A stretch of DNA of 64,000 nt from the NCBI GenBank assembly GCA_030077755.1, contig JAQJZZ010000006.1, positions 62,001 to 126,000 on the forward strand, given 5' to 3'. Below, one piece after another: positions 52,796-63,549 of this stretch. The notes under the pieces are model-generated. The model worked only from the letters and a program-made list of their open reading frames with translations. It did not search any database and was not told the origin of the DNA. A program made the translations under genes and the position numbers. This DNA is from Filosporella fistucella (taxonomy: Eukaryota; Ascomycota; Leotiomycetes; Helotiales). Numbering within the stretch: the stretch's first letter is position 1; every line of letters starts with the position of its first letter.

Positions 52796-55700
52796 ATGGC
52801 GCCATGCACTCATCAACAGTGGTTGCGTGTTCACCGTGACGAGAACGATTTCGTTCTCCAGTACGGAGATCGGCTCGGCAGTATCACGAGGTCCTTCCCG
52901 TCTCCTGCGACGCAATATCCATCGCTTGTTTTCTTCATAGGCAAGCAAGCAAAATCGCGAGCGCTGCGAGCTCTATTCCCCGGGAATAGCATATCCAGTT
53001 GTCGAAAGTACGGCATCGCGAATATCTGCGCGGACTCAAGGACAGTAAATCGTGACCATCCAATCCTCATTGCCGACAGTACTCCTGATTATGCACAGAC
53101 AACCCAGAGAGGGGAGGCTGTCTGCCATGAGACGGTCAACTATTCTGTAGCCTGGCCCGATGATGAGGCTATCTCTCCTACTCATCACGGTCTGGTCGAT
53201 CATCTCCACGCCAGAGTCTTCTCGCTATTCATTGACGTGCTGTGCATATTCGCACAGGACTGTGGTGGCCTGGATGGTGTAGCAGAGAGGATTGCCTGCT
53301 GGACAGCCCTGGGATCTGCATCAAGCTTGCCAAACTGCACTCGGCCCCGGCTGGTGGTTGTCGCCAGTATTCCCGGGCACACCTTTGATTCGGAAGTCCT
53401 ACGCTTTCGTCTGAAACTGTTAGCTAATCCCCGGTTCGCGGATTCGTTCTCGTCTTTGAGTACAGTAAACATTTTGGGGACAAGTTACCGCCCTTCGCCC
53501 TTGCTCTACAGTGGGGTTGAAGAGGTCATTTATCACGAAGCCAGTATGGCCCGAGTTGAGCGACTGAACACTCACACGTTGTTCTCTATGATCCATATCG
53601 CGGCATTCTTTGAATCCGCCCTTCGACACTTCGTGAAGTCGCCACGATACACATTTGACTTCATAAGGAGCTCGAGAGAGGAAAACCAAATCTCCCCCTA
53701 CTTTGCCAACCACCTCAAGTCATTCTTGAATCATAGTCTCAAACATAAGTTGGCTGATCACATCCTCTGGGATTTTGTTGGTTCCGCTCTCATCTTTGAC
53801 AGTTTCCCTCCCGATATGCATTGTGAGTACGTCGATTATCAATGGTCCTCGATACGCTAATTCTAGCCAAGTGTTCAATCCATCGGAAGTATTTCGTACC
53901 CTATACCGGGAAGCTTGTCTCCTTGGAATCCATGATTACTCGAGCAAGAGACAACTGTCTGGCGAGATGATCTGTGGCGAGATCGAGGCGCACATGATAT
54001 CCTTTTTTTCCTTCATGAAATTCACCGGCCAGTCTGCTGCCACTCTCCGTCAGCAGAGCCTACAGCAAAACAGTGATTCCTGGCAGCTTCTGAAATCTAA
54101 TGTCGATTGCTTCATCTGCCTTCAAAGAAAACCAGAGCATGCCTTGGAGTGTGGCCATAGTGTTTGCGACTTCTGTATGTGTATCCGCAACTTCAGCAGG
54201 CCAACGAGCGATCGAGAGTATTGTTTCGACATCAACACCTGCCCCCAGTGTCAGGCTCAGATCTGTTTCCAGGGCAGGAGGTTACCACCCACCTGTCGGA
54301 CAAGGTTCTTAGCCTTTGACGGAGGGGGTTCGAGAGGCATCGTCTCACTAGGCTTTGTCGACGAGTTGCAACAGGCGCTCGGACTAGACTATCCGGTTCA
54401 AGAGAACTTTGATTATGCAATCGGGACCAGTTCAGGTAAGCTATGAGTCTCTTCTGCTCCGGTCTTAACATCGAATAGGTGGACTTGCAGTCATCGGGCT
54501 CTTTGGGAAATATTGGACCCCGAAGGAGTGCCTTGCATTCTTCCGAAAATTTGCGAGGATCATATTCCCACCCAAGGCCGCCCCATATTCGATCTGCGCC
54601 TGGATCCGGCGTATCTTTCAATTCTATCTGGAAGACGGCAAGTATAACTCGGCGGCCTTGGAAGCGGCCCTCAAGGAAGCCCTTGGCCCCGGGCCGGTAT
54701 TTGGTCCTGTGGCCTCAAGGCCATCTGGGATCAGATTTGCTGTTACCGCCACCACAATATCTGACGCTACACTATGTCTGATATCGAATTATAACGGTGA
54801 GGGCCAGACGGGCAAAAGTTCTGGTAGGTCGTGACACTACAGGATGTCGTATAGCAACTGATAGTGGAAGGATACAAGCACCTTCGAGCCGCGCAAGCAG
54901 CGGAGGAGATATTGCTATGGGAGGCGTGCGTTCCATCTGATAATAGGGGCTAGCTGCTAATGATTGGTAGGGCAAGATGCACGACTGCAGCACCAAGGCA
55001 AGATGTCACGCTGAGGCAAAATGTATTCGATGCTGACTAGCTCAGCTTCTTTAAACCCAAACGCCTCGGCGCGTTTGGTACTTTGCAAGACGGCGGTCTA
55101 AAGAACAATAACCCTGCTCGGCCTGGACTGCGGGCGGTGGAAGGCGATTGCGACCTGGTGCTCTCGATTGGGACTGGATTCGAGCAGAAGCTCGCATCAC
55201 CCATAGCTTCAAATGTCCGAAATCTTTTTCAAGATGGGGCGGTGGCTCGTTTTTACCGAGCTTCTATGCACTCACTATCATTGGACGGCCAAGTCAGTTG
55301 GGACGATCACTGGTTTGGCTTAGATGAAGATGCTAAGAGGCAGCAATTCCGGCTCAACTTACCCCTCGTGGGGAAGGAACCAGAGATCGATGACGTCGAC
55401 CAGATGCAATATCTACATGACCAGATACAGTATCACCTTGGTGATATCGACGGTATCGCTCGGGCCTTCAAAGCTGTAAGTTTCTTCTTTGAGCTTGATG
55501 GGCCATTGGTCCTTGAAGGGGGGCGCTACCACTGTCGTGGTTCTATCCTCTCTCGGAGCCCAGACAGCCGCAATCTTATCCAGAGCATCGGCAGGAGCCA
55601 CCCAAATTCGCAATTCTTCAACAAAGATCTTTCCCTTGGCTTCCTTAGCCCAAGCGACATCTGCAAGACTTGTGGGCGCTTTCAAAAGGCTATTACCTTC

Positions 55701-55988
55701 GACGTACGTCACCCTTCCGATCGGGTTGACCTACAGCTCGTTTTCAGTAGGCTGTTCCGCCGAAGCATCAGTGGATTCCCGCAGCCTCTGGAATGGTTTG
55801 TGTGGCGACAGAAACTTAACGCAAGGTTTGGACAGCCCGATCACAAGAGCAGGATCAAGCGCTCCGGGAGTCATTCTTGTAGCTGTGAGCTTCGACGCCA
55901 CAGTGAGAATTCAGTCCCTGCCTCCGATAACAAAAAGCGCTCTAATCCTTTCTATTTGAGGAGACCGAAGAAGCGCAAATGTATATAA
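52796..55988 (+). CDS. RING-like/patatin phospholipase protein with large N-terminal domain
   Basis: Six exons (52796-53826, 53867-54435, 54479-54823, 54865-54925, 54971-54997, 55046-55988) give 991 aa; the last intron is GC-AG (GCAAGA at 54998). Residues 1-343 resemble a degenerate P-loop NTPase (SLVFFIGKQAKSRALRALF, then HPILIADSTP); this reading is tentative. A Cys/His cluster (C425, C428, C439, H441, C444, C447 ... C469, C472) looks RING-like. The patatin domain follows: DGGGSRG oxyanion loop at 495-501, GTSSG with nucleophile S532, and the DGGLKNNNP motif with the dyad D693. The tail is basic (RRPKKRKC). Patatins hydrolyse acyl chains of lipids. Related multidomain patatins are linked to fungal nonself recognition, so an immune-like role is possible but not shown. 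Confidence 0.75.
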
Positions 55989-57084
55989 CATCAAGAAAAT
56001 ATGTCGCGCGACGTTTTAAATTCCCAATCAAACACACTTCATCCTATCTCCTGAGCCTCGCGAACCCGCAAGCGGACGTGGTTCGCGAAGCCTTACTGGC
56101 ACCTCTTCCTGTCGCTGAAGTAGCATCTTCCCTCTCATTTATTCTTACCTCTGCTTAAATTTACTCATCGGAAGCTCATGCTATCTTCTGTGTGAATTTA
56201 CTGCTCTGTCATGTCGAGATGCAAGAGGCTCAATGAAAAAGTTATCAATCAGATAATCCATTTTCGTGCGTCTCACTCCTGAATTGGACACCAGCCCTAA
56301 CGTGTCAAGTTATTTTTTAGACTTTGCTCCTGACTTACGCCAAACAATCACTGACTGGGATCGTGATTACAAAGCGGCGAAAACCTTTGCCTATGTCAAG
56401 ATATATCTTCTTCTTATCAACCCCTTTCTTCGGACTTTGCCGGCAAATCTGAAATAATGGTGGCAGATTTTGGGATAATACAGGCGGTCCAGAGATACGC
56501 CAGCTTCCAGAAATCCCACTGAAAGGCTAGTGTAACAGTTGATATGCTTTTCAGGGGTAGAACAGACTATTGCGTCCTACATGACGGCGACCTCCCTTTC
56601 AAGCTAGGCGGAAGCAAAGGTTGGAGTTACGTACCCATATCCACTTATTGCCTTGAATAGCAAGAAAGCGGCGAAGCCGAATATACAAACTACAGCCAAC
56701 GTAAGTGCTATATAAACCTCACTAACTGCTCATCAAAAACAAACTCCCTCGCAAGTACAAGATAATATAAATGCCATATTTTGCGTCCTTTAGCAGTCAA
56801 GTCATTGCTCCTTTGGTGCGCACATGACCGTCGTCACCCAGCCAGAATCCACTCCTTCGACCTTCACAATCATTAGGCAGTTGAAAACGGGCTCAAGTTG
56901 CATAAATGCCAGGCCAGACTCCAAAAGAACGCTCTGCGATTTGGCGAATCCTTAATCCTGATATCATTGGACAGAAAGGTGTCTTTCAAACTCTTTTTCC
57001 AGCTATCGTGGCTAAAACAATTTAGAATATTCGGGAGTAGGACTGGACCATGGCAATAACAACGGTGATAGCGAACTTCCTGAT
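55989..57084. other. Intergenic, with gene remains
   Basis: No intact gene. The interval holds the decayed stretch listed at 56209-56720; the rest is non-coding as far as can be seen. Confidence 0.4.
56209..56720 (+). pseudogene. Decayed gene of unknown family
   Basis: Protein-like blocks in several frames: MSRCKRLNEKVINQIIHF, LDTSPNVSSYFLDFAPDL and FAYVKIYLLLINPFL. A later block, GRTDYCVLHDGDLPF, follows an acceptor-like TTTTCAG near 56552. Stops separate them and the frames do not join. The GRTDYC-type block hints at a nuclease-like or related fungal family, but I cannot name it with confidence. Confidence 0.25.
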
Positions 57085-57844
57085 ATGGAAAATTTGCTAG
57101 CCGGTGCGGGTAAAAACAAAATGACAGATGCAAAAATGGGCATGGACAAGAAGCCTAGTGAGTGTATTAAAAACAATAGCTTGGAAGTTTACTGATGATA
57201 CCTTAGAAGCTTCACATCTCAGCGATGGCGGGTCTGACGCCACATCTCCAAGCGATGACCGCCATCCTGATTCCATTTCCACATCTAAAGCTGCCCCCGT
57301 AGCTCAAGTCCCGGATGATGAACCACCCCCTGCAACAATCACACACCCTCTGGTCGATCATCACCCAAGTTCCACGGCAACCACTCAACTGGGAGAGCCA
57401 ACCACCAATCCAAACCGTATCTGGAAGGCCAAGAGGATTTTAGGCCGCATGATCAACGGTAGCGAAGTACTATACAATGTTGACTGGGATTCAACATGGG
57501 AATCTCGACGTGACCTGGGAGTGATTCGAGACGCACTAAATGATTTTGACTGGAAGCTGCAGGATACACATAGTCAAATTGACTACACGCATAAAAAGCA
57601 ACCTTCAAAAGGGCTCAACGCTTCTATTGGTTTTTGGCAATGTCGCATCATGGGTCGGAGGATAATTGGAGGCAGTATTCAATATTGTCTTGCTTGGAAA
57701 CCGACATGGGAGCCTGTGATGCACTTGACCGAGGCGAAGGAATTAATCGATGAGTTCGAAGCGAAGCGAAAATGGAAGAAGCGACGTAGGAGCACAGTTG
57801 ATGATCTCGCTGATTGGAGCGTGACAAGTAAGCGACAAAGATGA
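57085..57844 (+). CDS. Double chromo-like domain protein
   Basis: Two exons (57085-57157, 57207-57844) give 236 aa; intron of 49 nt (GTGAGT, TTACTGATG, CCTTAG). Residues ~30-90 are acidic and Pro/Ser-rich. Two blocks follow the chromodomain pattern: IWKAKRILGRMINGSEVLYN VDWDSTWESRRDL (~95-140) and FWQCRIMGRRIIGGSIQYCL AWKPTWEPVMHL (~166-205). Both have the W/Y-x3-3-I-L/M core, a basic turn, a beta strand with V/L-x-W and the TWE(S/P) motif. A basic cluster, KRKWKKRRR (~211-219), is a likely nuclear signal. Chromodomains read methylated histone tails; the aromatic-cage residues are only partly kept. No Kozak-perfect start was seen; ATG 57085 is the first in the exon. Confidence 0.6.
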
Positions 57845-58427
57845 TTCTGGAGTGCACTACACTAGTAGTGACAGTAAGGATACCTTACGATAAAAAGAAC
57901 GCTTGCGTGCAACAAACCGTGACAGACTCGAAAGTACAAATGCCCTATCCAAATTCCTTTTTATGATGGGAGTTTTTATTGCAATATTCACAAAGTACTT
58001 TCTCTACTATTATATTTTTTGAGATATCCCCTCTTGGCAACGTCGTTCTTTCTCTGATAAGAAGCACGGGTCATCAGAGAATACTTCCACTGATGGCTCG
58101 TGCGGCCCGCTGTCGCGAGACCAACACTTTTACTATTTCGAGGAGTTATTGAAGAGGGGGAAAAGAGGGTAGCGAAGGGTATTGTAACAATGCTATCATA
58201 CATTCTGATTTGTGAATATTGTTCTACCTCGTGATTCCCATTTCACATCGAGGGAGCAAGTACGGCGAACAGCAGATTTCATAGGCAAAGCCCTCACCGC
58301 GAAAGTGGGAATTGAACAATTTAGTTAAGATTAATGTCTCTCCCTGCGTGCCGAGACGCACCCTGTAACGAGACAAATCGTAAGTACTTCAAGTTCGAGT
58401 GACTTTAAATTTTTAAACGCGTCAAAA
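57845..58427. other. Intergenic, upstream region of the BTB-like gene
   Basis: No coding sequence recognised. Short open stretches on the - strand lack a domain. Confidence 0.4.
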
Positions 58428-59079
58428 ATGTTCTCTTCATTTTCGTTTCACACTCCTAGCCTATTTATTCCGAAAATTATCGTCGCGTCTTCGACGGAGG
58501 GGTATAACTCGTTTGATGAGCTACTAACGAGTATTAAAAAGGATAAGAAGAAAAGGGTGACGAAACCAAGTTCAGTTGTTCGAGCGACGCGAGATAGTTA
58601 CCCAGAAGCACTATCACCAAGGCTACTCACGCCTGATCTCTACTCCCTGCAGTATCCGTTACTCATACCGCGTAACATCCACCTGCACGCTTATGAACCA
58701 GCTAAACATTTCGAACCTAATCGGAGTTATTCCAACGCACGCCGCCTTGTACGTCTTAGGGGATCTCTGGCTTGTTGACGCGTTGAAGGCGTTTGCCTTA
58801 TACAAGCTACACAAGACTTTATGCATACTCCCGCCCGACAATAACAACATCGACGATGTTCTCGATCTTGCAAAATATGCATATGGTGAGGAGGGAAAAG
58901 GTTCAGGGGAAGGAATCGGTGAACTACGGAGCATGGTTTGCCAGTACATTCGTCAACATGCTGCGGTATTTTCTCTTCATACTGGATTTATAGAGCTTCT
59001 TGCGGAGGAAGGCCAGTTTATGAAAGATATCTTTAAGTTTGTGATACAGAGGATGGAGCAATACTGTTCCAAAGAGTAA
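58428..59079 (+). CDS. BTB/POZ-like protein, N-terminally incomplete
   Basis: Two exons (58428-58671, 58727-59079) give 198 aa; intron of 55 nt with GTAACA, CTAAT and GGAG. The C-terminal part is the classic fungal BTB tail: PTHAALYVLGDLWLVDALKA, NIDDVLDLAKYAYGEEGKG, LRSMVCQYIRQHAAVF and GFIELLAEEGQFMKDIF. The usual N-terminal strand-helix (SDLTIxCG ... KVH) is not visible in the first 80 residues, so this copy may be a truncated or diverged BTB. BTB proteins act as oligomers and cullin adaptors. A - strand relative ends just 31 bp downstream in the opposite orientation. Confidence 0.5.
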
Positions 59080-59110
59080 TCCTGAATCCCAAGGCCTCCT
59101 TTTCCTTTTT

Positions 59111-59341
59111 TCAACGTGACCCATCAATCCTTCTACTCAATAATCCCGCAAGGTCTCTAGCAAAACACCCTCCATCTGCCATCAATTCTAGGAAGCCATT
59201 CTCTGTCACTATCGTCTTATACCAGCACATAACAAACTGTACAACCATACTTCTCAAACATTCTATATCTTCCCCACTATCATTGTCTCGCGTGTTGTCG
59301 TTGCTATAGCTGAAATGGATTAGATCGATTATCTTCCCCAA
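59111..59341 (-). pseudogene. BTB C-terminal remnant
   Basis: A 76-codon frame containing CLRSMVVQFVMCWYKTIVTE and NGFLELMADGGCFARDLAGL. It aligns with the tail of the convergent gene at 58428 (LRSMVCQYIRQHAAVF, GFIELLAEEGQFMKDIF). No upstream BTB exon was found on the - strand, so this is probably the end piece of a lost paralogue. Confidence 0.45.
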
Positions 59342-60165
59342 TATACGCTTCTATGAACTCTCCTCTCTAGGCATGATATTCTTCCGAAAATCTTCTTCTA
59401 GTAATAGTGCATAGCTAGAAGTTCTCGTGATACATGACTAGGCCCTTAGCTCCCTTCGCCTTCTGGAGCCCCCGGTGAGGTTTATTAAGTTCTTTGATGG
59501 TCTCGAAGATTTATAAATATCGTTTCCCGCATTCGCGAGTCCTACGGATGAGTATCGGGAGTCTGTCCTGCATCACAAGTCGACGCTGAAAAGAGTGGTA
59601 CACCAGCAAGTGGGGGTCCCCTTGACCCAGGATATCTTTTATTGGTGAGAGGCCAATCGAAGCTCCGTTGGAGGGATGCAACCCTAATTGTCGTGGAGTC
59701 GGTCGCCTGCTGAATACATAGTAAGTAAGGCACTGTTACAAGGATGAGCCACCTAGGCTTACTGCCTGGATTCCCGTGAAGTCTTCATCGCTAGCCCAGT
59801 TCAGGGACAGACGTTAGACGATCATTTTGAGTCTATTTTTACAGGTGAATATTGCCACGAATTACTCTGATCTTCCTCAGAAATAGTACTTGCCAATGTA
59901 TTTGCAATGCCTTAGAGCAGCCTCTTAGCCACGTCGCAGTAGGCTGTCTCCCTGGATCCCAACTACCCCAGGATAGATCACGTGCCCGATGAACTTCATG
60001 TTAAATACTTAGCAAGTATATAGAGGGTGCTAAATCAGTACTTGAGAGGAGGGAAATGGCCTTCTATATGGTATCATCAAGAACAAAGGGATTTTAAGCG
60101 GTTGCCTGCAAAAAAAGAAGAGATCTTCAGAATTATCACATGACCAACCAAACCTTCTATCTGAA
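59342..60165. other. Intergenic, no supported gene
   Basis: Nothing recognised; the last ~100 bp may hold an unidentified first exon of the gene at 60166. Confidence 0.4.
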
Positions 60166-61416
60166 GTGATCAGTCAGGGATACGGCTACACGCAGGGCTT
60201 GACGATACGCGAAGCCGCTGGCGAAGCATATAAGAAACCGCAATGCCCCAAGACGGTGGAAACTTCCTTTCCCGCTTCTCAACACTTTGTGCACTACCAG
60301 ACAGTCACTTTAACCACACCACTACAGGCCACGGCAAGCATGTCAATGGCACACAAGGTCCAATATGATATGGGAAAATGGCTCCACCAGAATACTCCCA
60401 TCGCTACAGGAGCAGTGAGATATGGAATCCCGAATCTGCCTGCTACCTCCAAAACTGCGACTATCAAGAGGGAGTTGGTGAACATGTGCCGGGCATTTGG
60501 AGCCGAGGGTGATGACTGGCAACTCCTGGAGAACCCTCTAGGCTTCCCTGATGCTAAGACTAAGGCCAATTGGACTACCACAGGCGACCGATGGGATGTC
60601 AAAGACCTTCTGACTATTGGTCATCTCGAGACGTCAAAGTTCTACCCAGGCACCACGTATAAAATTGCCATGTTTATCACTAGGCAGAGACCATGGGTAG
60701 GCCAATCATATCGAGAATGGTCAACAGAAGACTGGCATTGCTGGGTGGGCATAATCAGGAAGCTTCCGGATGAGTCGGGGATGACCGGGAAAGAACTTAT
60801 TATCTGGGACAGCAACTTCGATGAGCACGGAAGATGGGGCAAGCTTCCCCGTGCTATGGGCGCACAAAACGTCCTAGTAGAGAAGATGAGGCGGAAATCG
60901 GTCATCGAACGGGTTTGGATTGGGGGAGGTGGAAATTCGGAGGAAGGGTTGTGCCTCCAATTATCATTCAACTTCATTCACGGAATTCTATGCGGCAGGG
61001 GAGTCGGTAACCTACCACGGTGGGACGAAATGAGGGAATATAACTGGACTGAGGTCGACTTCATGCGTATAACCCGGAATAGCGCATCTTGGGCCTCAAC
61101 TAGATGGCTGCTGGATTGCTATGCAAAAGGTCTGAGTGAAGAACGCATAAAGGAGGTGCTAGTGAAGAATAAGGCATCTGGGCTGGAGGTGACTATGGAG
61201 ACACCTTGCGAAGGAAAGGGAGAAGGGAGGAAGCATGGATCAAATGAGGACCCGGGAGATGGAAGAAGCATAAAGAAGCAGAAGCGGGGGGAAAGGTGGG
61301 CTACACCTCACCTTAGCAGGGTCCAGACACGGTCCAACTCTACGGGATATCGTGAGGGGGTATCATCAACTGCAGAAGCTCACTTCTCGCCAAATGACCT
61401 AAACGTCCAACTCTAA
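60166..61416 (+). CDS. Hypothetical protein with Ulp1/C48-like H-D-C layout
   Basis: A 416-codon open frame. It starts with GTG at 60166; the first ATG is at 60340, but the sequence before it looks coding (GLTIREAAGEAY), so an upstream exon is likely. Residues ~150-275 contain TEDWHCWVGIIRKL, KELIIWDSNFDEHG and NSEEGLCLQLSFNFI. The order and spacing of H191, D215 and C263 (numbered from 60166) match the H-W...D-S...C plan of C48 (Ulp1-type) cysteine peptidases, though the usual QxxxDCG is not exact. The C-terminus is polar with a basic patch (SIKKQKRGERW). If the reading is right it is a SUMO/ubiquitin-like peptidase or a derived binding module; if not, it is an orphan. Confidence 0.55.
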   Translation: MISQGYGYTQGLTIREAAGEAYKKPQCPKTVETSFPASQHFVHYQTVTLTTPLQATASMSMAHKVQYDMGKWLHQNTPIATGAVRYGIPNLPATSKTATIKRELVNMCRAFGAEGDDWQLLENPLGFPDAKTKANWTTTGDRWDVKDLLTIGHLETSKFYPGTTYKIAMFITRQRPWVGQSYREWSTEDWHCWVGIIRKLPDESGMTGKELIIWDSNFDEHGRWGKLPRAMGAQNVLVEKMRRKSVIERVWIGGGGNSEEGLCLQLSFNFIHGILCGRGVGNLPRWDEMREYNWTEVDFMRITRNSASWASTRWLLDCYAKGLSEERIKEVLVKNKASGLEVTMETPCEGKGEGRKHGSNEDPGDGRSIKKQKRGERWATPHLSRVQTRSNSTGYREGVSSTAEAHFSPNDLNVQL

Positions 61417-61957
61417 TTCCTCGAAGATGGTTCATCTCAAATGTCCTTCCAAGACTGCTCGTGGAGCTTTCATCTGGGAACAAGCAGCTTTGGGACAAGC
61501 TTTTTCTAATTCTTGGCGTGCTTTCCTATTACTGTTGTCAAAATAAAGTCCCAATCCTGCTTTGCAGCCTCTGAGCTTGGTTGTGCTTTGGTTTTCGTGC
61601 GATAAATAAGGCAGAAGCCTTTCTAATCAAGAGGTATATTGCTAACCTAGACCTTGCCATGCTATTCCTTCTCCCTTGTGACCTCCTGCAGCTTTGTCGT
61701 TTTGATTCAGCCAAGCACTTCAATCGTGTAAGTTAGTGGTGATGCTTCGCCGCTTTTGAATGACATAAGTGTTAAAATCGTACTGATATTAAGGTCCTTT
61801 GGAGCTAGGAGAAAGGGTCTGACTAAAACTCCAAGTATCTGTGAATAGAACTTCTTCAGATGCTAGTAATTTGATAATGAAACCGTGATGCTAACCCTCT
61901 TCACACCAAGATGGTATGATAACTCGGGATTAGGTGATCCCACAAAAGCCAACTCGT
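61417..61957. other. Intergenic, no gene recognised
   Basis: Short open stretches only. It lies between the Ulp1-like frame and the small basic protein. Confidence 0.4.
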
Positions 61958-62389
61958 ATGGCAGGCAGGAGTGCTAGAAGACGGCAGGTTTTACGCTTTG
62001 CTTTGTTACGGTATTTGGTGGGAAGAGCAGAAAAGGAGTTAGCCGGGGAGAGATTCGATGATAGCAGAGATTTCGCTCCCCGACTCAAGTTGTATAACCA
62101 TACCTCTTTGTGTAGACTATCAAAGGAAAAGAGTTTCAGTGCAGTGAACAATGTCTGCCATAGAAAGGAGAAGATACTGGCACAGCTTAAGAACATGGTC
62201 GAGCAGATGCGGCGTATTTCCCCTCCCTCAGGCCAAGGCATATTAACGTCGCAGGCGGACCATTATTTGATGCTCGCCTCTCTGGGGGGTCGTATCAGGA
62301 GCCATTTAATACTGCGCAAGATTTCCACAGACATCTGCGCGACAGCTAAGTTACGACGGTGGAAAAAAAGATGCGCCCGACGCGAATAG
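61958..62389 (+). CDS. Small basic hypothetical protein
   Basis: Single exon, 143 aa from ATG 61958. Very basic at both ends (MAGRSARRRQVLRFALLRYL and AKLRRWKKRCARR) with a central helix (RKEKILAQLKNMVEQMRRI). No domain recognised. It could be nucleic-acid binding or a chance frame. Confidence 0.35.
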   Translation: MAGRSARRRQVLRFALLRYLVGRAEKELAGERFDDSRDFAPRLKLYNHTSLCRLSKEKSFSAVNNVCHRKEKILAQLKNMVEQMRRISPPSGQGILTSQADHYLMLASLGGRIRSHLILRKISTDICATAKLRRWKKRCARRE

Positions 62390-63549
62390 GCTCGTGGAGT
62401 GGCATAACCAATTTTGCGGTGAGCCAGTGTTCACGCATGGGGATTGGAGTACAATGAAACATGGGGTGAGGGAATGGGAATCCAGATAACGTTCTCGTTC
62501 GTACCGGAACTTATGATTGTCGGTTAGTTTGTTTTGGGGCAAGCTGGACAGATGGTTGGGTGGATGATGAAGCTTATGGATTTTGTAGCCTCTCCTAGAT
62601 AATGCCCGTATATAGTGCGCAGAAACTCTGCTCATTGTGGTCTCTCTTGCCGTCGAATTGCAACTCAAGTAACACTAATGGGACGCTCCACAAATAATTG
62701 CCGTCGGGCTTAAATAAGGTTTCGACGTTTCTCTGCTAAAACTGAAAGCCTGTTCTGCCATCGCACCTTCGCACCTTCCAACAAACAGCTAATTCTGCTG
62801 CCACACCATTACATACATTAATTAAGCTACTGTTCTGATGTCAAACATCTCCTAGCAAGTTGCCAGTTCTGGTGCCACACTAATTTCCAAAACCAAGCAG
62901 CTATTTTTGCTATCACACCTCTTTCAACGCGCAGCACGCAGCTATTTTTGGTTCTGACAGCCGAAAATGGCTTTCGTTTCCAGTCACCCGAAGCAAATCA
63001 CGTGATATCACAATCATTAGCTACGCTGAAAGATATCCTCCATGTCGTGCAGACTGTAGAGTTTTCTTTCTAAAGTTGGGCTTAAATGTCTAGATTTGTG
63101 ACTTGGGTATGAGATTAAAGATTTAAATCTGAGCATAGAATTGATGAAGATTGAAGAATTTGAGTAAGTTATTAATTTTGGAGATTGCTGGCTGGTAGTT
63201 AAAGAATTGAGGTTGGAAGGAATGAAGCGACAAAACGACCAATGCCTCTGGTGGTCTTGCCATGCTATCACTTGATATGGAACGGATATGTCAAGCATTC
63301 GTGTCTACATAAAATTGGTTAATCGCGTTGATACTTATTGATAGTGCACGCAGATCAGCTCGTGGATACGTTTCTATCAAGAGGTACGTCTCCAAAGAAC
63401 TTTGAGGTATGGAGGCCGGATCGATGCTCCAATGTCAACTCGCTTGACTACCCCACTTTGTGGGATCTGCCGATGAGCAGATAAACCAGCCATTTTCATG
63501 TCATCTTGATCACAACATCCAGACGTCTTATTTCCCATAATTCTGAACC
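62390..63549. other. Intergenic with degenerate GCAGCTATTTTTG repeats
   Basis: No gene seen. GCAGCTATTTTTG occurs near 62899 and 62938, and related GCTAATTCTGCTGCCACACC and CCAGTTCTGGTGCCACAC units lie at 62788-62880, a decayed short repeat. The end is the upstream region of the HD-domain gene. Confidence 0.4.
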
